NCBI GenBank assembly: GCA_023544605.1
Contig: JAMJFQ010000004.1
Span: 1-33,158, forward strand
Direction of reading: 5' to 3'
Source: ANME-2 cluster archaeon
GTDB taxonomy: Archaea; Halobacteriota; Methanosarcinia; Methanosarcinales; Methanocomedenaceae
Length of the DNA stretch: 33,158 nucleotides
The notes beneath the pieces were generated by a model. That model did not search any database and was not told the origin of the DNA. It saw only the letters and a list, made by a program, of their open reading frames with translations. This document shows, piece by piece, positions 24,328 through 31,741 of the stretch. Every line of letters begins with the position of its first letter. Positions within the stretch are counted from its first letter, which is position 1. A program made the position numbers and the translations under genes.

Positions 24328-24390
24328 AAAACAAGAAAATCCTCCCTGCGGTCGGATTAACTTGAGTACAAAAAGTTATACTTTATGTAC
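24328..24390 (-). repeat. 63-bp inverted repeat, right copy
   Basis: This is the reverse complement of 21750-21812 with one mismatch (G at 24348). It folds into the same two hairpins. It is followed by AATA (24391-24394), matching the four bases outside the left copy, which could be a short target duplication. The next gene's reading frame opens eight bases beyond it. Confidence 0.85.
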
Positions 24391-24509
24391 AATAAAAAAT
24401 GATTCGTGGCTCTTCAGGCGAAAAAAGCCCGGACAACAGAAAAGACCAATACATTTTATCCTGTTCTACACCCAAAGAGTCAGAACAACTCATACAACAA
24501 CCTTTGGTA

Positions 24510-25223
24510 ATGATCTTGGCACCCCCCTCCACCCAAACCCGTATCGAGCAAAAACAGCAAGAACTCCAGGCCCTTATCCAGTACCCTGAAGAAAAACTCG
24601 CCAGCATCATCAAAGACGTGGGATTCACATGTGACCTGTGCGGCCGCTGCTGCACTGAAGAATTCAATGACCATGTATTCCTGCTCGATGCCGATACTGC
24701 CGTTATCAAACAGATCGACGCTCTGGCCCTGACACCCGCTCCCTACTTTGATTTTTGCGACCAGCACGGCAGGTTCTATGTTTCAGGTTATGCCCTGAAA
24801 AGCAGACCTGACGGCTCATGCTATTTCCTGGATGGGGGGCGCTGTACCATCTATTCCCGCCGCCTGTCCATTTGCCGGGTATATCCATATATGCTGCACA
24901 GGGAGGCAGATGAGTCCGGCAATGTGGACTGGCGCCAGGTCAGCGGCCTGGACCAGCACGGTTGCTACAACACCATGATAGAGGATACCGAGGCCCGGCA
25001 AATAGCAAACGAGACAAAGGAATACGAAGTGGCATTCTTGGAACAGGAGATACGCTTCCTGGAAACCATTAACACCCATTTCAGCCAAAACGGGCTCAGG
25101 CACATCCAGAGGGTCTATGACAGGCAGATGAGACATCTCCAGAAGGGGGGAAGCATAGAGGTCTGGGTGTATTACAACGGCAGCTTTGAGAAGAACCTAC
25201 TCCCTGCAAAGGAACAGGGATAG
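24510..25223 (+). CDS. YkgJ-family cysteine-cluster protein
   Basis: This 237-residue protein has the YkgJ/Fe-S-oxidoreductase-type cysteine cluster. CDLCGRCC comes early (about residues 41-48), then the CYFLDGGRCTIYSRRLSICRVYP block, whose cysteines with the first set are thought to bind zinc or iron-sulfur. A later Cys in DQHGCYNT may add a ligand. The biochemical role of the family is not settled. The reading frame opens at an ATG at 24399, eight bases after the right 63-bp repeat. The first 37 residues look unconserved and lack a ribosome site, so the ATG at 24510 is preferred with modest confidence. Confidence 0.8.
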   Translation: MILAPPSTQTRIEQKQQELQALIQYPEEKLASIIKDVGFTCDLCGRCCTEEFNDHVFLLDADTAVIKQIDALALTPAPYFDFCDQHGRFYVSGYALKSRPDGSCYFLDGGRCTIYSRRLSICRVYPYMLHREADESGNVDWRQVSGLDQHGCYNTMIEDTEARQIANETKEYEVAFLEQEIRFLETINTHFSQNGLRHIQRVYDRQMRHLQKGGSIEVWVYYNGSFEKNLLPAKEQG

Positions 25224-25320
25224 GTCATTGTTGAGAGTTTTCATCCCGCCGCCGGCCCAATCCTTCAGCAATACTATTCACGAAATGTTTTGAAAACAGG
25301 GCACATCCAATTAAAGCGGT

Positions 25321-25521
25321 TCAAATCCCAACAGATTTAAAAAAGATTGGGGATACATATTCCGGAATTCTGGTGGTCTTGTCCTCATACCCGGTGATTC
25401 CCCTTGGGGTATAGGTAAAATATGCGAAATACGGTGCAAATAAGATCAGCAAAAGCCCGAAGATCATAATGGCTGTTCCGATACTGACCTCATCCACTTC
25501 ATTGTTCTGGTTCCTTATCAT
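25321..25521 (-). CDS. Small single-span membrane protein
   Basis: This is a 66-residue protein of unknown function. A hydrophilic start (MIRNQNNEVDEVS) leads into a single membrane span, IGTAIMIFGLLLILFAPYFA, followed by YTYTP-like polar residues and a charged tail. GGTGG lies about 12 bases before this ATG. The frame is open to an ATG at 25557, so a 78-residue form is possible. It is probably a real small gene because the span is clean and the reading frame opposes nothing. The 97 bases between it and the YkgJ gene show no feature. Confidence 0.5.
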   Translation of the reverse strand: MIRNQNNEVDEVSIGTAIMIFGLLLILFAPYFAYFTYTPRGITGYEDKTTRIPEYVSPIFFKSVGI

Positions 25522-25620
25522 CCATGAACACATCCACCTATCAATATCACAAAACACGTTATGAGCTATTAATCATACTATTTTCCTTCAAGTACTCCCT
25601 GAACACAGGATTTTTCAGGA

Positions 25621-25815
25621 CTATTCAATTACCACTATCTGGTAATCCTTATTGGTCAGCCACGTGTGGAACACATGGGCCATGCATTCCTTACAATCCT
25701 GCTCCCGGATAATGTCCACTGCTGACTGGTCAACTGCTTCATCGATCTTCTTCTGGCTGGGACATCCCCAATCCTTGCAAAATTCCCGCCTCTGGTATTC
25801 TCTGACTATCTTCAT
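25621..25815 (-). CDS. Small cysteine-containing conserved-type protein
   Basis: This is a 64-residue soluble protein of unknown function. Four cysteines occur as Cys13 and Cys18 (FCKDWGC) and Cys41 and Cys44 (CKEC, followed by MAHVFHTW), a pattern able to bind a metal. AAGGAGTGAG precedes the ATG at ideal spacing. It starts 11 bases after the zinc dehydrogenase stop on the same strand, so it is the third gene of the aldolase-dehydrogenase operon. Confidence 0.7.
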   Translation of the reverse strand: MKIVREYQRREFCKDWGCPSQKKIDEAVDQSAVDIIREQDCKECMAHVFHTWLTNKDYQIVVIE

Positions 25816-25826
25816 AAACTCACTCC

Positions 25827-26849
25827 TTATCTCTGGGGTTCGATTATCACTTTCATGGACTCAGCGGCTCCGGCCACCAGTTTGAATCCTTTACCTGTTT
25901 CTGCCAACCCGAATTTGTGGGTTATCATATCTATGACCTCTATCCTGCCCGATCGTATCAGTTCCATAGCTGCCGTGATGTCAAAGGGACTGGCGCCATA
26001 CGAGTTGACAATGGTAACTTCGTTCTTCCACAAATCGAAAACAGGTAGTGGCACGGTGACTTCCGCTTCAGGCGAGGCAAAGAACAGGATAGTACCTCCA
26101 CGGTCCACCGAACCCAATCCCTGGGTTATAGCAGGCATGGCACCGGTACAGATAATGACGACATCAACCAGGCGGCCGTCATTTCGTTCCATCAGGCGTT
26201 CGGGCACATTATCCTGTGCATCAATGACCTGTGCTCCAAACGTTTTCGCCATATCCAGCCGGTAATGGTTAATATCAGTGGCAAAGACTCTCCCGGCACC
26301 CGAGGCGATGGCCAGTTTGATATGCAATAGTCCTGTTATCCCGCTACCTATGACCAGTACACTCTGCCCCTGACCGATACCGGCCTGCCGCTGTCCCCGG
26401 TAGACACATGCCAGAGGTTCGATGAACACTCCCTCATCAAAGGACATCTTCTCAGGTAACAGGAACACGCCCCTGTCCACATTGATGGCAGGCAAGCGCA
26501 CGTACTCTGCAAAACCGCCCGGGTCAAAATTTGTGGTACGCAGGGTGTCGCATACCGTATGATGCCCATTCATGCAGTAGTGGCATTCATTGCAGGGCAC
26601 ATGGTGGGATACAAAGACCCTGTCCCCCACCTTGTAACTGGTAACGTCCTTCCCAACTTCGGCCACGGTACCTGCTATTTCATGCCCCAGCACCAGTGGC
26701 GCCCGCATAATGCGGTACCATTCCATGACATCGCTGCCACAGATACCGCTGGCATCCACCCTGACCAGCAGTTCATCAGGGCCGATCACTGGCCTGGGCA
26801 TCTCTTCAAGACGCACATCGTTGTTATGGTAATATACTGCAACGCGCAC
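25827..26849 (-). CDS. Zinc-dependent medium-chain dehydrogenase (sorbitol/threonine dehydrogenase type)
   Basis: This is a 340-residue medium-chain alcohol dehydrogenase. Catalytic zinc ligands are Cys37 (GICGSD), His56-Glu57 (GHE) and Glu144 (EPLAC). The structural zinc site is complete: Cys86, 89, 92 and 100. The Rossmann motif GSGITG is at 168-173, and an acidic Asp192 after the second strand (ATDIN) suggests NAD preference. Relatives oxidise polyols, sugar alcohols or threonine. The 11-base gap from the LsrF-like aldolase implies that both act on one phosphorylated or free sugar-like substrate. The substrate itself is not readable. Confidence 0.88.
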   Translation of the reverse strand: MRVAVYYHNNDVRLEEMPRPVIGPDELLVRVDASGICGSDVMEWYRIMRAPLVLGHEIAGTVAEVGKDVTSYKVGDRVFVSHHVPCNECHYCMNGHHTVCDTLRTTNFDPGGFAEYVRLPAINVDRGVFLLPEKMSFDEGVFIEPLACVYRGQRQAGIGQGQSVLVIGSGITGLLHIKLAIASGAGRVFATDINHYRLDMAKTFGAQVIDAQDNVPERLMERNDGRLVDVVIICTGAMPAITQGLGSVDRGGTILFFASPEAEVTVPLPVFDLWKNEVTIVNSYGASPFDITAAMELIRSGRIEVIDMITHKFGLAETGKGFKLVAGAAESMKVIIEPQR

Positions 26850-26860
26850 GTACCCCGCCT

Positions 26861-27649
26861 CTATGTACCCTTCTCGCTGTTGTACAGGTCCATTGCTTCT
26901 TGTGGCGTGAAATCCTGGTGAACCACTGCGCGCACGGCCTTTATCATGGCAACAGGGTGGTCGTTCTGCCAGATATTGCGACCCATATCCACACCCACTG
27001 CACCTTCGGATATGGCACTATGGACCAGTTCGAACACGTCCATCTCAGTGTCCATCTGCTTGCCGCCAGCTACTACAATGGGTACGGGGCAGCCCTCTAC
27101 AACCTTGTGGAAATCATCAGTATAATAGGTCTTGACTATCTTTGCGCCCAGTTCGGCTGCTATCCGGCAGCACAGCCCCAGGTACCTTGCATCACGCACC
27201 ATATCCTTACCCACCGCGGTCACTGCCACCACTGGCATACCGTAGCGTTCGCATTCGTTGACCAGGTTACCAAGGTTCATCAGGGTCTGGTGTTCGTACT
27301 GGCTGCCCACGTAAATGGACATGGCAACAGCGGCCACATTAAGCCTCAGGGCATCCTCCACCGATGTGGTGATACCTTCCCTGGACAGGTCCTCGCCAAC
27401 AATACTGTTACCGCCCGATACCCGCAGTACAATAGGTGTGTTCGTGCCAGGGTCCACGCTGGTGCGCAGTCCCCCGCGGGCGGGCATGAGTGCGTCTGCA
27501 TATTCAATGAGTGGTTTGATCGTCGCCTCTGCGTTTTCCAGTCTAGATGTGGGTCCAAGAAAATACCCGTGGTCCACTGCCAGCATTACTGTTCGTCCTG
27601 TTTTTGGTTTTATGATTTGTGATATCCGATTTTGCATACCCCAGTCCAT
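26861..27649 (-). CDS. LsrF/DhnA-type class I aldolase or thiolase
   Basis: This 262-residue protein is closely similar to bacterial LsrF (3-hydroxy-5-phosphonooxypentane-2,4-dione thiolase): MDWGMQNRIS, VMLAVDHGYF, SQYEHQTLMN, AVGKDMVRDARY, CPVPIVVAGGK and GVDMGRNIWQNDHPVAM. Lys173 in IVKTYY is the expected Schiff-base lysine, equivalent to LsrF Lys203. It lacks the roughly 30-residue N-terminal extension of E. coli LsrF. In archaea the same family includes fructose-bisphosphate and 2-amino-3,7-dideoxyheptulosonate aldolases, so the reaction is uncertain. No lsrK, lsrG or lsr transporter gene is near. TGGAGGA precedes the ATG, and AAATATA on the minus strand near 27695-27701 could be its TATA box. 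Confidence 0.82.
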   Translation of the reverse strand: MDWGMQNRISQIIKPKTGRTVMLAVDHGYFLGPTSRLENAEATIKPLIEYADALMPARGGLRTSVDPGTNTPIVLRVSGGNSIVGEDLSREGITTSVEDALRLNVAAVAMSIYVGSQYEHQTLMNLGNLVNECERYGMPVVAVTAVGKDMVRDARYLGLCCRIAAELGAKIVKTYYTDDFHKVVEGCPVPIVVAGGKQMDTEMDVFELVHSAISEGAVGVDMGRNIWQNDHPVAMIKAVRAVVHQDFTPQEAMDLYNSEKGT

Positions 27650-27711
27650 GGTAGTCCTCCATTGATGTTTTTAAGTAAGTAATAGGTTAATTGGTATATT
27701 TATTTATTCAT

Positions 27712-27762
27712 TCATTCTTTCCAGAATCCCGGAATCAACAGCAAAAGCATAGATATATTAAG
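27712..27762 (-). pseudogene. Remnant of a trkH 3' end
   Basis: The minus strand encodes LNISMLLLLIPGFWKE and a stop, matching the end of the intact TrkH at 28780 (VLVLLIPGFWKD). The DNA is also alike for about 45 bases. Similarity fades further upstream. It is a fragment of a third trkH-like copy or a duplicated 3' end, and it lies on the far side of the toxin-antitoxin genes. Confidence 0.6.
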
Positions 27763-27852
27763 TTCATTGCAGTTACTGTTCGGGATATTGCTCAACTGAT
27801 GTTATTATGTCTGATGTTCTAAAGGGTCATTCGACGGATAAGTTTATTTGAT

Positions 27853-27872
27853 TACAAATGTATACAAATGTA
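27853..27872 (+). promoter_or_regulatory. Tandem operator at the toxin-antitoxin start
   Basis: TACAAATGTA occurs twice head to tail with no spacer, and each unit is itself a TACA/TGTA dyad. The repeat ends two bases before the ATG at 27875 and begins just after a TTTATT element (about 27844). It suits autorepression by the antitoxin or the complex on a leaderless transcript. Confidence 0.6.
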
Positions 27873-27874
27873 AT

Positions 27875-28363
27875 ATGATTGTTTCAAACGCTTCAACTTT
27901 AATACTCCTTGCAAAAGCAGGAGTTATACGTAAATTCCTTAATGAATTTGGGGAAGTAACCATCCCTAAAGAAGTAGAACTGGAAATAACAGCCGGAGAC
28001 ACTTTTGATTCAATAATATTGAAAAAGGAAATCAAAGATAAACACATTATAGTAAAAGCAATCGAATCGAGTACTGCAAAAATTCTAAGGGAATTCAAAA
28101 TGCATAAAGGTGAAGCCGAAGCATTTGTTTTGTATAATGAATGCAAAGCAAAAGCAATTTTAACAGACGATGGAGAATTGATTAAGCTGTGCAAATTGTT
28201 TGAAATTCCATTCATAAATGCTTTAGCCATCATAACGCAAATGTTTGAAAAAGGCAAAATATCACAGTCAGAAGCCTGCGAATATTTACAAAAGTTGAAT
28301 GATTACGGAAGATATTCAAAGGAAATATATAGTTACTTTAAACAGGAGGTGGATTGCCCTTGA
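27875..28363 (+). CDS. PIN-like toxin (DUF3368/VapC type)
   Basis: This 162-residue PIN-fold protein of the DUF3368-like group is a probable RNA-cleaving toxin. It begins MIVSNASTLILLAKAG, where the first acidic residue of many PIN domains is Asn here, as in some DUF3368 members. Later acidic residues are in HKGEAEAFVLY and ILTDDGELIKL. The ATG at 27875 is preferred over the TTG at 27848, because the fold starts there and the operator repeat lies directly before. It overlaps the downstream antitoxin gene by ten bases. It has more A than the surrounding genes, suggesting acquisition. Confidence 0.78.
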   Translation: MIVSNASTLILLAKAGVIRKFLNEFGEVTIPKEVELEITAGDTFDSIILKKEIKDKHIIVKAIESSTAKILREFKMHKGEAEAFVLYNECKAKAILTDDGELIKLCKLFEIPFINALAIITQMFEKGKISQSEACEYLQKLNDYGRYSKEIYSYFKQEVDCP

Positions 28364-28644
28364 CACTATCCATACGGTATGAACCCACAAAAGACATAGA
28401 CTTCATGACAAAATTGTTTAAAACAAATAAATCCAATATGCTGCGGGAGTTAATAGACGAAGGCAGAAAAATGAAATCTATCGAGCTTTATAAGCAAGGT
28501 AAAATAAGCCTTGGTCTCGGAGCAAAAATAGCAAAACTTTCCATGTCAGAATATATTGACCTGTTGAAAGAATTCAACGTTCAAATTAATATCGACATAG
28601 ACGATGCAAAAAAATCACTTCAATATGCAAGGTCAATTCTTTAG
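28354..28644 (+). CDS. UPF0175-family antitoxin
   Basis: This 96-residue protein has the UPF0175 pattern. An N-terminal part (LSIRYEPTKDIDFMTKL) is followed by YKQGKISLGLGAKIAKLSMSEYIDLLKEFNVQI, a helix-turn-helix-like block typical of these antitoxins. It is paired downstream of a PIN toxin, the known arrangement for the family. AGGAGGTGG precedes two candidate TTG starts (28354 and 28360). The closer fit to ribosome-site spacing is the second, so the first two residues are uncertain. Confidence 0.8.
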   Translation: MPLTLSIRYEPTKDIDFMTKLFKTNKSNMLRELIDEGRKMKSIELYKQGKISLGLGAKIAKLSMSEYIDLLKEFNVQINIDIDDAKKSLQYARSIL

Positions 28645-28647
28645 TGT

Positions 28648-28685
28648 ATTCACTTGCAGGTTTAAGATATACCTTTCATGTGAAT
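28648..28685 (+). terminator. Hairpin after the toxin-antitoxin operon
   Basis: ATTCAC and GTGAAT at the base, and AGGT and ACCT nearer the loop, give an interrupted hairpin right after the antitoxin stop. No strong T-tract follows. The rest of 28686-28779 shows nothing clear. Confidence 0.4.
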
Positions 28686-28779
28686 AAAGTAATTGTAACC
28701 CTATGTTAAAAGAGGACATCTGCTAAAGATATTTGCCACTATAAAGTACTCAAATACTACAAAGAATAATTCAAATCCC

Positions 28780-30237
28780 TCAATCTTTCCAGAATCCTGG
28801 TATCAACAGCACCAGAACCGTGAATATCTCAAGCCTGCCAATCCACATATTAGCTATCAGTACCAGTTTACCCACCAGGGGAATGGTACTGAAATTTGAC
28901 CACGGCCCCACCAGGTCGAAACCGGGACCGATATTGCCCAGTGTCACAATGGATGCCGAAGCCGCACTGAACGCATCGATATCCAGCAGGCTCAATATGA
29001 ACGTGCTGGTCATGAACACCAGTATATACAGGATAATGAACGAGAATATGCTATTCATCACATCCTCAGATACGACCCGCTGACCTAACCTGATGGGGCG
29101 TACCAACTTTGGCTGGAGCGACTTGAACAGTTCCCGGTATCCAAACTTCAACATCAGCAGCAGCCGCACCACCTTTATTCCACCCGCCGTGGAACCTGCA
29201 CTACCCCCTATGAACATAAGAATGAACAGAACCATGCGTGCAGAGTCTGGCCAAGTGTTAAAATCATCACTGGCATAACCCGTTGTGGTAAGAATAGACA
29301 ATACCTGGAATATGGCGTACCTGAAGGATGTGCCGATCCCTTCGAACGTCCCGGTCCTCCAGAGTGTCAATGTCAACACTACAGCCGCAGAAACCACAAT
29401 GAAACTATAGAACTTGAACTCACCATCCTTTAACAGGCTTCTATGGTCAACATATATCAACCGGTAGTGCAGGGCAAAATTGGCACCGGCCACGAACATG
29501 AAAAAGGTGATGATCCCCTCTATTAATGGGCTATTGAATGCTGCTATTGAATCAGCTCTGGGCGAGAATCCGCCGCAGGCCATGGTAGTAAAGGTATGTG
29601 TAAGCCCGTCGTATACCCCCATTCCTGCTCCTAACAATGCAATGAACTCGATCGCTGAGATGACCACATATACCATCCAGAGTATCTTTGCCGTTTCTTT
29701 GAGTTTGGGTTTGAGTTTATCTTCAGTAGGTCCTGGTGCCTCAGCCTTGAATAACTGCCTGCCAGCGATTGCCAGTTTGGGGAGGATAGCCAAGAACAGC
29801 ATGATAATACCCATACCGCCAAGCCACTGTATGAAGCTGCGCCAGAACAGCAGGGCTTTAGAATAGGACTCAATATCGGTCATTATGGTGGCACCGGTGG
29901 TGGTAAAGCCTGACATGGACTCGAACAGGGCATCCACTGGATGCATACCGCTAAAAAGGAATGGCAAAGCGCCGAATATTGCTGCTGATAACCATCCAAA
30001 AGCTACTATGCCAAAACTTTCGCGGTTCCTGAACTCATCACTTTTGGCATTGGTATATTCCAGCACGAGTCCGGTTGATGTTGTGATAAGGAATGAATAT
30101 ACAAAGACCATGACAGATGGGAACTGGGCCGGGTCTTGCCGGGAATAATAATATCCAACCAGCGCCGGGATAAGCATTACAACCCCCAGGTATTTCAGGA
30201 TAATTCCCAGGGTATTTAAGACCACATTGAATTTCAT
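28780..30237 (-). CDS. trkH: TrkH-family potassium uptake protein, copy 1
   Basis: This 485-residue TrkH/KtrB membrane protein has four pore-loop repeats. The filter segments are visible as TTTGATI, TMACGGFSPR, LTTTGYASDD and TLGNIGPGF, each with the conserved glycine that lines the K+ filter. It forms the translocation pore, gated by a TrkA ring on the cytoplasmic face. A 40-base gap from the upstream trkH copy contains TTATATAAA about 24-32 bases before the ATG. It may therefore be transcribed leaderless from its own promoter as well as from the operon. Confidence 0.93.
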   Translation of the reverse strand: MKFNVVLNTLGIILKYLGVVMLIPALVGYYYSRQDPAQFPSVMVFVYSFLITTSTGLVLEYTNAKSDEFRNRESFGIVAFGWLSAAIFGALPFLFSGMHPVDALFESMSGFTTTGATIMTDIESYSKALLFWRSFIQWLGGMGIIMLFLAILPKLAIAGRQLFKAEAPGPTEDKLKPKLKETAKILWMVYVVISAIEFIALLGAGMGVYDGLTHTFTTMACGGFSPRADSIAAFNSPLIEGIITFFMFVAGANFALHYRLIYVDHRSLLKDGEFKFYSFIVVSAAVVLTLTLWRTGTFEGIGTSFRYAIFQVLSILTTTGYASDDFNTWPDSARMVLFILMFIGGSAGSTAGGIKVVRLLLMLKFGYRELFKSLQPKLVRPIRLGQRVVSEDVMNSIFSFIILYILVFMTSTFILSLLDIDAFSAASASIVTLGNIGPGFDLVGPWSNFSTIPLVGKLVLIANMWIGRLEIFTVLVLLIPGFWKD

Positions 30238-30260
30238 TGTATAACCTAGTGTAAACGTAA

Positions 30261-30269
30261 TTTATATAA
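30261..30269 (-). promoter_or_regulatory. TATA box before trkH copy 1
   Basis: TTATATAAA on the minus strand is spaced 24-32 bases from the ATG at 30237. There is no Shine-Dalgarno motif between, which suggests an internal leaderless promoter within the trk operon. Confidence 0.5.
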
Positions 30270-30277
30270 TAAGTTAT

Positions 30278-31729
30278 TTATGTAAAACGCTGCAGCAAGA
30301 ACTTCAAGGTCACGATAATGGGTATGATCTCAAGCCTGCCTATCCACATATTGAATATTAGCATCAGTTTACCGGCCCACATCATATCAGGTGACGTTAT
30401 ACCCGTGGACAGCCCGACGTTGCTCTGTGCCGACACCACTTCAAATATTACATCATCAACATGGTACGACAAAGGTGTAATGTGAAGCATCACGAAAATG
30501 CCGGTGAACAGGAATATCAACCACAAAAATGAGATGAGTGCAGCCTCATTAAGCTGTGCCCCCATCTCTTCATCAGATAGTACTTTGTCTCCGAACTTCT
30601 GGACCACTATTGCTTCATGAGGTAGCGATATCTTCTTGTACCACCACCCTATCCCTGAAAAAAGAGCGGCGCCTCGCACCAGTTTGATACCTCCTGCAGT
30701 GGAACCTGCTGCACCTCCCAGCAGCATTAATACAATGACGATAAGCTTAGCGTTGGGTGCCCAGGTATGGATGGTAGCGGTCTGCAGGCCCGTACAGGTC
30801 AGTCCGGATACTGTCTGGAACACAGAATACCGTAGTGACTCTGACCACCAGTTGTAACTTATTGAATTTTCGACTACAAGCAGGCTACATGCCAGGAAAA
30901 GCAAGAATAACAAAGAACGGATCTGGACATCTTTCAAGAATGCACCCAAATCTCCCTTTAAGACCTTATAATGTATCAGGAATGGAATTGCACCCAGTAT
31001 CATTATCGGTATTAAGGCAGACTCTATCAGGGGATCATCATACGAAGCGATACTTGAGTCCTTTACTGAAAAGCCGCCGGTAGATATGGCGGTCATACCG
31101 TGGTTTATAGAATCCCACAGTGGCATTTTCACCAGTAACAGGATTATGATGGAAAAAGCTGTCAACACGAAATATATCCACCATATCATTCTTACTGTGG
31201 TCATGATCCGGGGAAATATCTTTTCTTCCCGCCCTTCGGCACGGTACAAATGGTACATACTCGTGCCAGGCCGGGTTATTATACTGATTATCAGCACAAT
31301 TACTCCCACTCCACCTATCCACTGGGTAAGTGACCTCCAGAACTGGATGGTATGGGTAAGTTGTGATGGGGCAGGTATCATACTGAGTCCCGTGCCTGTC
31401 CATCCTGAAGTGGATTCAAATAGGGAATTTAACGGCGACATACCTTCGATCAAGATGTAAGGGATGCTGCCGAACAGGGGGATTACCAGCCATGCGATCG
31501 ATGAGACGGCCATGGCATGTGTGAGTTGCATCTCGGATTTTGTTCTGCCTATGAACTTCAGGCTCATTCCGACAATGCAGGACAGAATTGACGTGACCAG
31601 CAGGGGATAAAGGGAACTGTATTCCTTGAATACCATGGGCACTACCATAGATATCAATGCCAGTAGGCTTACCATTAGTAAGAGATTTCCTACATCCCTG
31701 AAAATAATCTTAAAATCATCCCATGACAA
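30278..31729 (-). CDS. trkH: TrkH-family potassium uptake protein, copy 2
   Basis: This 483-residue paralogue of the adjacent TrkH has the four filter segments TGTGLSM, ISTGGFSVKD, TCTGLQT and SNVGLSTG. The fold and length are the same, but the sequence is diverged and the filter residues differ, so affinity or ion preference may differ. It starts with TTG 12 bases after trkA on the same strand, behind a weak GGCGGAT site. Sharing one trkA suggests that both pores use the same regulatory subunit. Confidence 0.92.
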   Translation of the reverse strand: MSWDDFKIIFRDVGNLLLMVSLLALISMVVPMVFKEYSSLYPLLVTSILSCIVGMSLKFIGRTKSEMQLTHAMAVSSIAWLVIPLFGSIPYILIEGMSPLNSLFESTSGWTGTGLSMIPAPSQLTHTIQFWRSLTQWIGGVGVIVLIISIITRPGTSMYHLYRAEGREEKIFPRIMTTVRMIWWIYFVLTAFSIIILLLVKMPLWDSINHGMTAISTGGFSVKDSSIASYDDPLIESALIPIMILGAIPFLIHYKVLKGDLGAFLKDVQIRSLLFLLFLACSLLVVENSISYNWWSESLRYSVFQTVSGLTCTGLQTATIHTWAPNAKLIVIVLMLLGGAAGSTAGGIKLVRGAALFSGIGWWYKKISLPHEAIVVQKFGDKVLSDEEMGAQLNEAALISFLWLIFLFTGIFVMLHITPLSYHVDDVIFEVVSAQSNVGLSTGITSPDMMWAGKLMLIFNMWIGRLEIIPIIVTLKFLLQRFT

Positions 31730-31741
31730 AGGCTATCCGCC

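Noticed and set aside
21521..24400. Integrative element using the tRNA-Gly 3' end as attachment site
   Set aside because: No repeat of the tRNA 3' sequence was seen to the right, and no integrase gene is present.
26900..27622. Long 240-codon plus-strand frame opposite the LsrF-like gene
   Set aside because: It is the antisense shadow of a well-conserved enzyme gene. It is rich in His, Cys and Val without family motifs and lacks a ribosome site.
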